Positions 1 through 9,945 of a stretch of DNA of 64,000 nucleotides are shown here, piece by piece. The DNA lies in the NCBI GenBank assembly GCA_963931865.1, contig OZ007505.1, forward strand, positions 10,648,774 through 10,712,773, in the 5' to 3' direction. The notes under the pieces were generated by a model. That model was given only the letters and a program-made list of their open reading frames with translations, made no database searches and was not told the origin of the DNA. Position numbers and translations under genes: made by a program. Source of the stretch: Axinella damicornis. Its lineage: Eukaryota > Porifera > Demospongiae > Axinellida > Axinellidae. Positions within the stretch are counted from its first letter, which is position 1. Every line of letters starts with the position of its first letter.

Positions 1-170
1 CCCTCAGTAGCAAGAACTTTCGTCGCTCGCTGACTCAAACAAAACCGCTTGTGGCAATTCATGGAACCATACTTCGGAATTTTGCAGCTAGTTTGACGTA
101 TTTATACTAACAAAACGCTACATCCAATCAAGGTACATCCAATCAAGATACATCCAATTAACATACAGTG
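1..170. repeat. Direct repeat copy 1 (pairs with 9748-9945)
   Basis: About 165 bp nearly identical in the same orientation to 9748-9945. Both copies contain AACAAAACCGCTTGTGGCAA, then 'GGAACCA..ACTTCGGAATTTTG', 'TTTATACTAACAAAACG', and a run of 3-4 short tandem units TACATCCAATCAA. No long ORF. The left end runs off the window, so the true length is unknown. It could be an LTR-like or dispersed repeat; no coding signature decides. Confidence 0.8.
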
Positions 171-1169
171 GAACCTGTCTAATGTGGTTGCCTGGGGGCC
201 AAACATATTTGGCCTCACTAGAGTGGTGGCTGCAATACAGATGACCTCCCTAAAGTGGTCATGTGAAGTTTTAGTATGATTGACCAAACTACAAAGTTTT
301 TTGTGACACTGAACAACTTCGATTCAAGTAAGTTCCATGAAAAAGACAACTATAAGTATTGTAGATTGTTTCATTTTTGTATGTTCAGTGTACACTTTCT
401 ATAATGTTAAACGCACTCGGTGGCCGTTATTGGCAGTGTCTTATAGCGTGCTATAGCGCGCTATAATTAACAATTTGCGGGCGGTACGCATAGCTGGAAC
501 GATCGTGCGTCAGCTGCTAGCAAAACATTTCTACTGCCTTGCACTGCGAGTTAGCCAAGACCCATGGACAAACCTGCCTCAGCGGGTGTGGAGGGCAGTA
601 CTGGTTCTACGCGAAAGCGAAGGAACCGTGCAAAACGCTCCTTTCCAGACGTGTACTTCTGAAGAAGGTTGCAGAAACCAAGTAACAGGTAGCTCAGTAA
701 GACGCACAGCTTGTTACTCTCGCTCCACTTATTCCACACGGTTTGTCGTGCAGGGTATTGCGTAAACTGGATTGCTTCCTTCCCGTTCACTTGCTGTTTC
801 ACGGAAGCTTCGAAGATGGACATATCCATTTAACGCAGTCTCTTTAGCTAACAAGTTGCTAGTCAGCGTAGTTCATTCTTAGAAACGCGGCGAACCTTCT
901 TCGTTGGTTTACTGGCCATTGAAGCCGCTGCACGTAGCGCCATCGTCCTAGCCAGCTAGCTCTAGTATATCTATGGCTGCACAAAGGCCAATTTGCATTT
1001 CACACCTACTTAGCACTGTTTCACACAAAATCCTTACAACTGCATTGCGTAATGGCCTCTTGCCGTAAAAGGTAAATTTTTTAAGGTGTGAAAGACTACT
1101 ACATGTCCTAGGGTGGCATGCGGAGTTGGACGCTCCTTCACCGCCTTTGGCGGGTCTGGTCACACCCAC
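171..1169. other. No recognisable gene
   Basis: About 1 kb with no exon I can support on either strand. Short ORFs at 475-829 in both directions resemble no family I know and lack convincing splice borders. The small palindromic stretch GCGTGCTATAGCGCGC near 446 is low complexity. Probably intergenic or intronic sequence of the ryanodine-receptor-like fragment that follows. Confidence 0.5.
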
Positions 1170-1241
1170 CTGGATACACAGCAGGTCAAGGGTGTCATAG
1201 TTGGAGTAGTGCCGGAAGAAGTCACTGATGGACTCTTTAGC
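1170..1241 (-). CDS. Ryanodine-receptor-like RIH-associated exon (fragment)
   Basis: A 24-codon exon with consensus borders (CTCCTCAG acceptor side, GTGGGTGTG donor side), phase 0 at both ends. It reads AKESISDFFRHYSNYDTLDL and then LCIQ. Ryanodine receptors carry 'QESISDFYWYYSGKD' at the equivalent place in the RIH-associated domain, so the family link is good although the exon is short. IP3Rs match less well here. The window's own IP3R-like gene has a separate, complete RIH-associated exon at 36151-36531, so this is another locus. Later exons, if any, lie left of base 1. Confidence 0.6.
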
Positions 1242-1259
1242 CTGAGGAGAGCTCACTCA

Positions 1260-1282
1260 CGGTACATGTTGATAGTGGTAGT
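1260..1282 (-). CDS. Candidate micro-exon with TTTIN motif
   Basis: Between the two neighbouring exons the minus strand reads STTTINMY after a (CA)n-TACAG acceptor and before GTGAGTGAG. Ryanodine receptors have 'NTTTIN' or 'NTTVN' shortly before ESISDF, which is the expected order. Phases across the three exons do not close neatly in the frame that gives this peptide, so either the borders differ from my reading or the gene is degenerate. Exact ends uncertain. Confidence 0.35.
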
Positions 1283-1289
1283 ACTGCTG

Positions 1290-1320
1290 TAGTGTGTGTG
1301 TGTGTGTGTGTGTGTGTGCG
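1290..1320. repeat. (TG)n microsatellite
   Basis: Dinucleotide run on the + strand, i.e. (CA)n on the sense strand of the minus-strand exons, directly upstream of the TACAG acceptor of the candidate micro-exon. Further (CA)n tracts occur at 1682-1713 and 1757-1778. Confidence 0.9.
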
Positions 1321-1509
1321 AATGTGTGTGCATGCATGTGTGTGTGAATGGGTGTGTGTACATGGGTGAATTAATTGTGCTTGGGTGTGTAGTGTGTCTG
1401 TAGGAGAGAGTAGGGGAGGGGGGACAAGAGGGTAGGGGGATGAGGGGAGGGGGGAGGGTAGGGGAGGAAGTTTGTTTATCTTCCAACTAGAGGTTCAGAG
1501 ATTACCCAC

Positions 1510-1573
1510 CCTCCATGTGCTTCTGGCACAGCAGCTGGAGAAACTGGAAGAAGGTAGTCGACTCTGGTAGCAC
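1510..1573 (-). CDS. Ryanodine-receptor-like exon, FLQLLC motif
   Basis: Minus-strand reading VLPESTTFFQFLQLLCQKHM followed by EG, ending at a GTGGGTAA donor. FLQLLC-x-x-H is the start of the RIH-associated domain in both ryanodine receptors and IP3Rs ('RFLQLLCEGHN', 'RFLQLLCENHN'). With the TTTIN and ESISDF exons downstream in the correct order this supports a ryanodine-receptor type fragment. No further upstream exons are visible in 1.6-13 kb, so it is either an isolated, broken piece or part of a gene with a very large intron. Confidence 0.6.
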
Positions 1574-1681
1574 CTTACAGCAGGCTAGGGAGTAGGAGTG
1601 AGGAGGAGGGGAGGGGGGAAGAATGGGAGCAGTTTCTCATGAACAACACGGCAATCCCACTTCCGTCACGCATGCATGCAT

Positions 1682-1715
<34 letters not shown>

Positions 1716-3130
1716 TAAAATCTTAATATAGGGTAGTTGATCTCCTGAAACCGAAACACACACACACACACACACACAACAGAGATGAGGAACAAACTCA
1801 AGTCAAATTCTGATTCTCTGAGACCCTACTCCACTGCCGTTTATATAATCAGCTGAGGATCTGTAGTGGCTGTTCGGGTCTGCACTGGGTTGAACAATGG
1901 TTATGGAGAGCCCTGACAATAACCTGTATCAGAGGTCTCCCGCTGTCAGTGGCTACAGGCTATAGAGAATGGGGGATAAAAGATTATCATAAGCGACAAC
2001 TCCCTCATGCTCGTCCCACAATGCACTGCACTCCCCCAGTAGTCTAAAGTGAAGGGACAGATCTGTCTCTATACCACCAACGAATGGGCTATACCCATTC
2101 TACTCGCAGCATTCACAGAGAACACTTGACATGCTCATTAATTTCAGCTGCCTCGGCCTGGTGGGGTCAAAACTGCTTCCAGGGTCATTTCAAACAGATA
2201 CATAACTGTTAACACACATACACTTTCAATCAAGGGTCTCAGACCTAGAAAATGTCAACCTGGCTAGCTGAAAAACACTGGAAATGGTGGCCCTATAAGC
2301 TTGCTAAAATGAATGACAGAAATGGTCCCAATGAGGCAAGACCCTTATACCGCAAAGTCCAGATATAGCCATGCTGTTTGAGCAGCCCAGTCTAGTTTGA
2401 CATCACTCACATGAGGAAAGATACCTACCACATTCTGTTAGGTTTTGATGCTGCAAAACTAGAGGTATGCACCCTGCAGGTATGCTAACCTGTCCCACCC
2501 TTCCAGCTCATGCAGAACATATCTCCAAAAAACACTGCCAGAAGTGACAACATGAAGCTGAAAGTCTCATGACGCCACACGGCGGTCTTTGGGGAGAAAA
2601 CGCTCAAGGATTATTACGTGTGGAAGAATATGCCCTATTTGAGTTAGACGGACCTAAAACTATCAAACTTCATTTTGTAAAATGTACAAGTAGCTTCGCT
2701 CGCTTCGCAACTAACAAAATATTCGAGGATTTGAGAAATGACTGCAGTAGCCTGACAGTTCCTGGATGATATGGGCAAAACATCAGTCAAAGTAATTGGG
2801 CTCTCCCCAGCTACAGATGGCACTGAGCAGTTGCAGCATCCTCAAAGCACTGAAGAGGACATATGTATGTGATTCTGACCCATTGCTTCAAATATCGTTA
2901 GTCTCCCATTAATACACCTCCCCATTTTGCACACCGTATTTCCCTACTGTACCAGTAGTGAGTGGCAACCACACTCCTGGTAGCTGCTGAACCCTGGTTT
3001 ATCTTCGACAGGTTTTTATTAATTATTCATAGGCCTTGCCGAAATAATTGGAAGTTAACCTGACCGATCATGGGTAGCACTTTGGCACTTCCGGATTTTG
3101 GTACAAATTTTGCAATTTTACTTTTTCCAC
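1574..3130. other. Non-coding stretch with CA repeats
   Basis: Holds a G-rich tract (1592-1620), two (CA)n microsatellites and otherwise unique-looking sequence. No exon with convincing borders on either strand; the + strand ORF at 2569-2769 resembles nothing I know. Confidence 0.5.
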
Positions 3131-4162
3131 TCCTGATTCAGATCGAGCAGCTATACCGGTAGGGCGAGGTACGTAGTCTTTCCTCTTGGTACAGACTGTG
3201 ACACTCCATACTTTCGACTAGCACCAGAGTCAGAATTGTCGACATAAGAAGCGAACGATAATGAACTGTGCCGCAGGCTCTATGATCGAACTCACCTTGT
3301 GTCGTACTCTGTTCATCATCTGTGTTGACTCTCAGGGTCAGGGCAAGACACGGAGGTTTGAGAGTGTATTTCAGCACAGGGCTTTCACCAGTTGGACAAA
3401 CTGGTCAACGTCATGGCACGTCGAATGTAATTGTTACCTTCCAGGGGCTCGTGTGCATTGGCGACAGCTTTGAGTATTCACCGCTTGAGGCTTTAAAAAG
3501 CACCGAACTCATCAATCCCTCTCGTCTGTTTGGGTCACTACATGTCGGTGATCAATCATGACAGTGTGGTCAGCGGCACCTACCAGGAGTGCATTTCTTG
3601 TTCATGTATGCCCCAAGTGAACATTTTGGGATGTTGTAAGTGTTAGTTCCTGTGGTGTATGGATGTGCATTGGGGAATAATCACTAGCCTCATTCCCAGG
3701 CCAGTCCCACCACCAGCATTTCATTGCTTGCAGTCTGCAAATACGGTGGGGGAAGGCCTGGGAGATCTGGTCACGTGCAGTGCCATCAGGTACACAGATG
3801 GAAGACACACGGTGCGGTGAACAACAGAGAATGTTGAGGTCATTCTTGTGCTGACGTCAGAGCATAACGGTGAGTGTTGGAACGTTCGCAAAGGCAGACC
3901 ATCAACAGTTCATTGTTCACAATGCCTTCCACGTGTCTACCCTCTGCCTACCTGACATCATTGCATGTGACCAGATATCCCAGATCCCTCCCTTGCCATA
4001 TTCGTATATTGCCTGTGATCAAATAGCATTATCCTTGTGCTGCAATATAAATAGGATTGTTATAATCAATACAGTTTGATCATCACTAACAAGCAAGTAA
4101 CCTTGTTCCAGTCCACATCCAACATACAGTAATTGTAGAAAGTAAACCTTAAAAGAAAGACT

Positions 4163-4530
4163 TTGTGTCGGCTTCAATCAGCCCAATTGCAACTGCCAAA
4201 GCTGTTACTCTCCATTGTGTCTGCTTCAGCAGCTGTTTCCTGCGTTTGTTTCAGATGCTGCTCCTCGACTGCATCCTCGCTGCTCCCTGATTGCGTCCGC
4301 TTCAGCAGCTGCTCCCCGATTGCATCTGCAACAGCTGCTGCTCCCTCCGATTGCGTCCGCTCCAGCTGCTGCTTCCCGAAGTTACTGCTTTCCAACTTCG
4401 TCTGTGTGCTGGCCCAGCCAGGTTCTAGCCCCTGCCCTACGTTCTCAAGCATTCTTCGCAAAGTTCAAGGTTCGGAGGTTGTAAAAGTGTGCATCCCTAT
4501 AGTCTAGTCACGCCCCTGAACATCCCACTT
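4163..4530 (-). repeat. Minisatellite-bearing repeat M, copy in unit A
   Basis: Reverse-oriented copy of a family also at about 7000-7490 (same orientation) and about 28985-29455 and 50690-51185 (opposite orientation). On the minus strand it carries GGGAAGTGGGATGTTC-like head sequence, a 'GACTAGACTATAG' segment, 'TGAACTTTGCGAAGAATG', then degenerate ~29-bp units containing GAGCAGCAGCTGAAGCGGAC and GCAATCGGGG. Overlapping ORFs in several frames are by-products of the repeat and are not annotated as genes. Confidence 0.8.
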
Positions 4531-4764
4531 CCTTTCATCACTCCAAGGGTACACGTATCGAGCCACAGAAGGAGGCATGCAACTTCCGATAGCACACGTA
4601 TAGACGGCATAGTGCTGAGTAACGTTTCCACTAGAGACGAGAAAGTGGGTGCACGGTACGTGTACAGGCACAATATTTCCCCCTACCAGGAGTGTACATG
4701 CCCCAAGTGAATGTTTTGGGTTGTTGTAAGCTAGTGCTACTTCCTGTGGTGTATGGATGTGCAT

Positions 4765-5156
4765 TAGTGTTGTGAACCTGTAGCCAATAATTGGTTATTG
4801 ACCAGTTATTTACACTGCCAATCAATTATTGGCTTACTGCCAGTTATTGTCTGTACTGGAACCATGGTCTGTTTTGTACATTTTGAACCACCATTGTCAT
4901 CTTTACATGCATTTCTGAAGTTCTGTACTAGATAGGTGGGGTCTCTCAAGGATGTGATTGAATTAGGATACTCTCTCTATGCCAATCACCTCCTTCAGAG
5001 TCCAACCTGCAAAGGTCTGGAAGGCTGCAAGCTGTACTAACAAGTTCACTATTGATGAATTCACTTAGCATACCACTTTGCCAATTAACCGGTCAATATC
5101 CAATATGAGGCTTCCAATAACCGGTTAGTGTAAAGAGGACAAGGTTCACAACACTA
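4765..5156. mobile_element. Non-autonomous hAT-type MITE
   Basis: 392-bp element with perfect 15-bp terminal inverted repeats (TAGTGTTGTGAACCT ... AGGTTCACAACACTA) flanked by 8-bp target duplications ATGTGCAT (4757-4764 and 5157-5164). The same position in unit B (about 7722-7740) has a single ATGTGCAT and no insert, so the empty site is preserved. TIRs starting TAG and 8-bp duplications are typical of the hAT superfamily. Subterminal CCAATAACCGGTTA-like motifs occur in both orientations. No transposase ORF. Confidence 0.93.
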
Positions 5157-5981
5157 ATGTGCATTGGGAACAATCACTAGCCTCATTCCCAGGCCATTCC
5201 CTCCACCAGCATTTCATTGCTTGCAGTCTGCAAGTACGGCGGGGGAAGGCCTGGGAGATCTGGTCACATGCAATGCCATCAGGTACACAGAGGGACGGCA
5301 CACGGTGCGGTGAACAATAAAGAAGTTTGAGGTCATTCTTGTGCTGACGTCGAGAGCATCACGGATGTTGGAACGTTCGCAAAGGCAGACGATCAATACT
5401 GTTCACTGTTCACAATGCCCTCCGTGTGTCTACCATCTGCCTACCTGACGTCATTGCATGTGACCAGATATCCCAGTCCCTCCCCTACCATATTTGCATA
5501 TTGCCTAGGATCAAATAGTGGCAGTGGGAATGACTTGGGAACATTATCCTTGTGCAATCAATACAGTGGCGGTAAGAATCGCCTGGGAACATCATCTTTG
5601 TGGTGCATTGTACAAATAGGAGTGTTGTCATTGCTGTTTGTGTTCTGTCTTCTGATCAAACAATCAATTCAGTATTGATTAGCCAAGTAGCTAGTTAAGT
5701 CTATGTGTTAATAGATTAGCTACTAATACAGTAAACTATTTAACTAACAAGGATTACTGTTCATATCAACTGCACATGTAGTTGAGATAATTTATCCTAG
5801 AAAACACTTTAAGTGATTATATGTAAGAACTTGGACGTTAAAGAAGGGGGATGAGGGCGTGCATTCAATGGGGGGTACTAGTGGGAGACAATAATGTATG
5901 CAGACTTTTGCCATCTTCTCTCCCAGTGCATGGCCATTTCTGTGCATTTTCGTCTACATCAGTCAACACTGATGTAACGTG

Positions 5982-8540
5982 ACTCCTGATTCAGATCGAG
6001 CAGCTATACCGGTAGGACGAGGTACATAGTCTTTCCTCTTGGTACAGACTGTGACACTCCATACTTTCGACTAGCACCAGAGTCGGAATTGTCGACATAA
6101 GAAGCGAACGATAATGAACTGTGCTGCAGGCTCTACGATCGAACTCACCTTGTGTCGTACTCTGTTCATCATCTGTGTTGACTCTCAGGGTCAGGGCAAG
6201 ACACGGAGGTTTGAGAGTGTATTTCAGCACAGGGCTTTCACCAGTTGGACAAACTGGTCAATGTCATGGCACGTTGAATGTAATTGTTAACTTCCAGGGG
6301 CTCGTGTGCATTGGAGTATTCACCGCTTGAGGCTTTAAAAAGCACCGAACTCATCGATCTCTCTCGTCTGTTTGGGTCACTACATGTCGGTGATCAATCA
6401 TGACGGTGTAGTCAGCGGCACCTACCAGGAGTGCATTTCATGTTCATGTATGCCCCAAGTGAACGTTTTGGGATGTTGTAAGTGTTAGTTCCTGTGGAGT
6501 GTGGATGTGCATTGGGGAACAATCACTAGCCTCATTCCCAGGCCATTCCCACCACCAGCATTTCATTCCTTGCAGTCTGCAAGTACGACGGGGGAAGGCC
6601 TGGGAGATCTGGTCACGTGCAATGCCATCAGGAAGACAGATGGAAGACACATGGTGCGGTGAACGACAGAGAATGTTGAGGTCATTCTTGTGCTGACGTC
6701 AGAGCATAACGGTGAGTGTTGGAACGTTCGCAAAGGCAGACGATCAACAGTTCATTGTTCACAATGCCCTCCATGTGTCTACCATCTGCCTAGCTGACGT
6801 CATTGCATGTGACCAGATATCCCGTCCCTCCCTTGCCATATTCGCATATTGCCTGTGATCAAATAGTGGCAGTGGGAATGGCTTGGGAACATTATCCTTG
6901 TGCTGCAATGTGATTGTTACAGTTACAATCAATACAGTATTGATCATCACTAACAAGCAAGTAACCTTGTTCTGTCCACATCCAACATACAGTTGAGCCC
7001 AAAAGAAAGAGCATTGTGTCGCTTAGATCTGCCAAATAGCAACTGCCAAAGCTGTTACTCTCCATTGTGTCTGCTTCAGCAGCTATTTCCTGCGTTTGTT
7101 TCAACTGCTGCTCCTCGATTGCATTCACTTCAGCTGCTGCTCCACAATCGATTGCATCCTCGCTTCTCCCCGATTGCATCCGCTTCAGCAGCTGCTCCCC
7201 GATTGCATCTGCACCAGCTGCTGCTCCCTCCTATTGCGTCCGCTCCACCTGCTGCTCCCTCCTATTGCGTCCGCTCCAGCTGCTGCTCCCTGATTATGTC
7301 CACTCCAGCTGCTGTTCTCCGAAGTTGTATCCCCCGAAGTTGCTGCTTTCCAACTGCGTCTGTGTGCAGGCCCAGCCAGGTTCTAGCCCCTGCCCTACGT
7401 TCTCAAGCATTCTTTGCAAAGTTCAAGCTTCGGAGGTTGTAATAGTGTGCATCGATCCCTATAGTCTAGTCACGCCCCTGAACATCCCACTTCCATTCAT
7501 CACTCCAAGGGTATACGTATCGAGCCACCGAAGGAGGCATGCAATTTCCGATAGCACACGTATAGACGGCATAGTGCTGAGTGTAACGTTTCCGCTAGAG
7601 ACGAGAAAGTGGGTGCACGGTACGTGTACAGGCACAATTTTTCCCCCTACCAGGAGTGTACATGCCCCAAGTGAATGTTTTGGGTTGTTGTAAGCTAGTG
7701 TTACTTCCTGTGGTGTATGGATGTGCATTGGGAACAATCACTAGCCTCATTCCCAGGCCAGTCCCACCACCAGCATTTCATTGCCTGCAGTCTGCAAGTA
7801 CGGTGGGGGAAGGCCTGGGAGATCTGGTCACGTGCAATGCCATCAGGTACACAGAGGGACGACACACAGTGCGTTGCGCAACGAAGAATGTTGAGGTCAT
7901 TCTTGTGCTGACGTTGAGAGCATCAGGGATGTTGGAACGTTCGCAAAGGCAGACGATCAACAGTTCATTGTTCACAATGCCCTCCGTGTGTCTACCATCT
8001 GCCTACCTGACATCATTGCATGTGACCAGATATCCCAGGCCCTCCCCTGCCATATTCGCATATTGCCTGGGATCAAATAGTGGCAGTGGGAATGACTTGG
8101 GAACATTATCCTTGTGCAATCAATACAGTGGTGGTAGGAATCGCCTTGGAACATCCTCTTTGTGGTGCATTGTACAAATAGGAGTGTTGTCATTGCTGTT
8201 AGTGTTCTGTCTTCTGATCAAACAATCAATTCAGTATTGATTAGCTAGGTAGCTAGTTATATAAGTCTGTCTGCAAATAAATCAGTTACTAATACAGTAA
8301 ACTAACAAGGATTACTGTTCATATCAACTGCACATGTGTAGTTGAGATAATTTATCCTAGAAAACACTTTTAGTGATTATATGTAAGAACTTGGGCGTTA
8401 AAGAGGGGGGATGAGAGGAGGGCGTGCATTCAAAGGGGGGTACTAGTGGGAGACAATAATGTATGTAGACTTTTGCCATCTTCTCTCCCAGTGTATGGCC
8501 ATTTCAAGCATGATCGTTTACTTCAGTAAACACTGAAGTA
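5982..8540. repeat. Tandem duplication, unit B (P-R-M-R-Q)
   Basis: Second unit of the head-to-tail duplication: P about 5982-6419, R3 about 6420-6870, M about 7000-7490, R4 about 7645-8090, Q about 8091-8540. It lacks the hAT MITE of unit A but otherwise follows it closely, with scattered substitutions and small indels. The M block is longer here, with extra 29-bp units. Both units end in a sequence of the form 'CAGT(C/A)AACACTGA(T/A)GTAACGTGAC'. Confidence 0.85.
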
Positions 8541-9275
8541 ACGTGACGTCACATGGATGGTTCGAAACGCCACGGATGACAATATGTAGTGGTCGATAAT
8601 CAAGTGCTTATGCTATTGTAGTCACGGATCGCTTTTAGTATCACGCGCGGGGAAGGAAGGGTCTGGTAGATATAGTGCACATTCCTAAGGTCTCATTACC
8701 GTTAATTGAGACTTGTAATTATCAGGACACATCAAAATTTCACACATGGTCATCAAGAGTCAAGCCGCCTTTGAAGACCTATAGAGCTAGAGGCGGCAAG
8801 TACTGTACCGACACGATCGCTGCGCTTGGCTCGGTTTGGAAATGCCCTTTTTGCAGCAGCATTGCAAGTGACTCACGCAATCGTTGGCATCTGGGCACTT
8901 TGCCATCTGTGGATGCTGGGATCAGCGAGCTGTGTCAGTGTTGGATGCAGCAAAGGAGAGATTCTACCTTCTGACCATGTGTCCAAGGCGTGCTTCCAGT
9001 ATTTTAAACACTCTGAAATCCAGAAGTTTGACAACACCTTTGTTATTGCACGTTGGCGAATCTGTACTTCCGGCATCAATATTCGTATACGTCATTGAGA
9101 TTACTTGTTCTACGATCTGATTGGATCCGCCCGGATTCTGGCGGAGTTTAAGGAATGTTGGCTATACCTACCACACCGTATTTCCGTGCGTTATACTGAA
9201 AGCGATACACACGCTGGATAAACGGTCTGGGAACGAGACTAATGCTATTGTTGCTCTGTTAGTGCAATATTGAAC
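8541..9275. other. No recognisable gene
   Basis: Unique-looking sequence with ORFs of 68-99 codons on both strands (8675-9120) that overlap one another and match nothing I recognise. The short segment TATCACGCGCGGGGA near 8640 also occurs inside the foldback at 23.1 kb, so at least part of this stretch is repeat-derived. Confidence 0.5.
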
Positions 9276-9407
9276 CTGCTCTCGTAGTGAAGTGTGTCCC
9301 AGTGGTAATGGGTCTAGAAAGTTCCAAATGAGTATGGTGCCATCGCCTGAGCCACTGACAATCCAGAAATCATCAAATTGCAGACAGAGTACCTCTCTCA
9401 AGTGTTC
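9276..9407 (-). CDS. Orphan exon: last WD40 blade of a beta-TrCP-like F-box protein
   Basis: A 44-codon exon, phase 0 at both ends, bordered by GTTGTAG| and GAGCAG|GTTCAA. It reads EHLREVLCLQFDDFWIVSGS and then GDGTILIWNFLDPLPLG. Beta-TrCP (BTRC/FBXW11), the substrate-recognition subunit of an SCF ubiquitin ligase, ends with '[20 protein letters not shown]' and 'DDTILIWDFLNDP'; the fit is specific for that seventh blade. No other blades or F-box are visible within 13 kb on this strand, so it is either a captured or duplicated fragment, or an exon isolated by very large introns. Confidence 0.75.
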
Positions 9408-9747
9408 CTACAACAGAGGAAGTAAAGGAATCGTCAGTCATGGTCAGGCCACACAAAAAATCTGCACACGAACAATGTCATAACTGTACTAGTCTCGTAT
9501 CCTGGCTCATGCTTGTACCAGAGATTGTATTTGTACCCATGACTTCCTGGAAGCCAATTTGCTCCTGGGTTCATTGCAAGAAAAAGTGTTTCGCCATCTC
9601 GCCACGAAACAAAGTTACATGACCCATTAGCGGTATTTCTAAGAGCAGCTTCTAATGCATCTTCCAATCAATTTTCCTTGTCCTTTGGCACACTAAGCTC
9701 AAACCCTTTCTTCGGTGCTTTCGAATTTGGTAGGCGTCTCATCGTCA

Positions 9748-9945
9748 GTAGCAAGACCTTTTGTCGCTCACTGACTCAGTCATGCCTAAACAAAACCGCT
9801 TGTGGCAATTTATGGAACCAAACTTCGGAATTTTGCTGCTAGTTCACTGCATTTATACTAACAAAACGATACATCCAATCAAGGTACATCCATCCAATCA
9901 AGTTACATCCAATCAACATACATCCAATTAAGCTATAAATTCAAT
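9748..9945. repeat. Direct repeat copy 2 (pairs with 1-170)
   Basis: Matches 1-170 in the same orientation, with an extra GTCATGCCT-like insertion and one additional TACATCCAATCAA unit. It lies 340 bp right of the orphan WD40 exon. Whether the two copies flank one large composite unit (about 9.7 kb, including the tandem duplication) or are simply two dispersed copies cannot be told from sequence alone. Confidence 0.8.

Larger units (their letters stand above)
3131..5981. repeat. Tandem duplication, unit A (P-R-M-R-Q)
   Basis: Unit A starts TCCTGATTCAGATCGAGCAG and ends TAACGTGAC, immediately followed by unit B, which starts with the same bases. Internal plan: P 3131-3584; R1 about 3585-4030; M (29-bp minisatellite, reverse orientation) about 4163-4530; R2 about 4683-5525, interrupted by a MITE at 4765-5156; Q about 5526-5981. 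Small gaps between blocks are unassigned. R1 and R2 are same-orientation copies of one ~450-bp repeat that contains partly inverted arms (AAGGCCTGGGAGATCTGGTC versus GACCAGATATCCCAG). No recognisable protein. Confidence 0.85.

Noticed and set aside
7067..8240. ORFs of 149-208 codons in the tandem duplication
   Set aside because: They cross minisatellite block M and repeat R in several overlapping frames; not conserved between the two units beyond what DNA identity explains.
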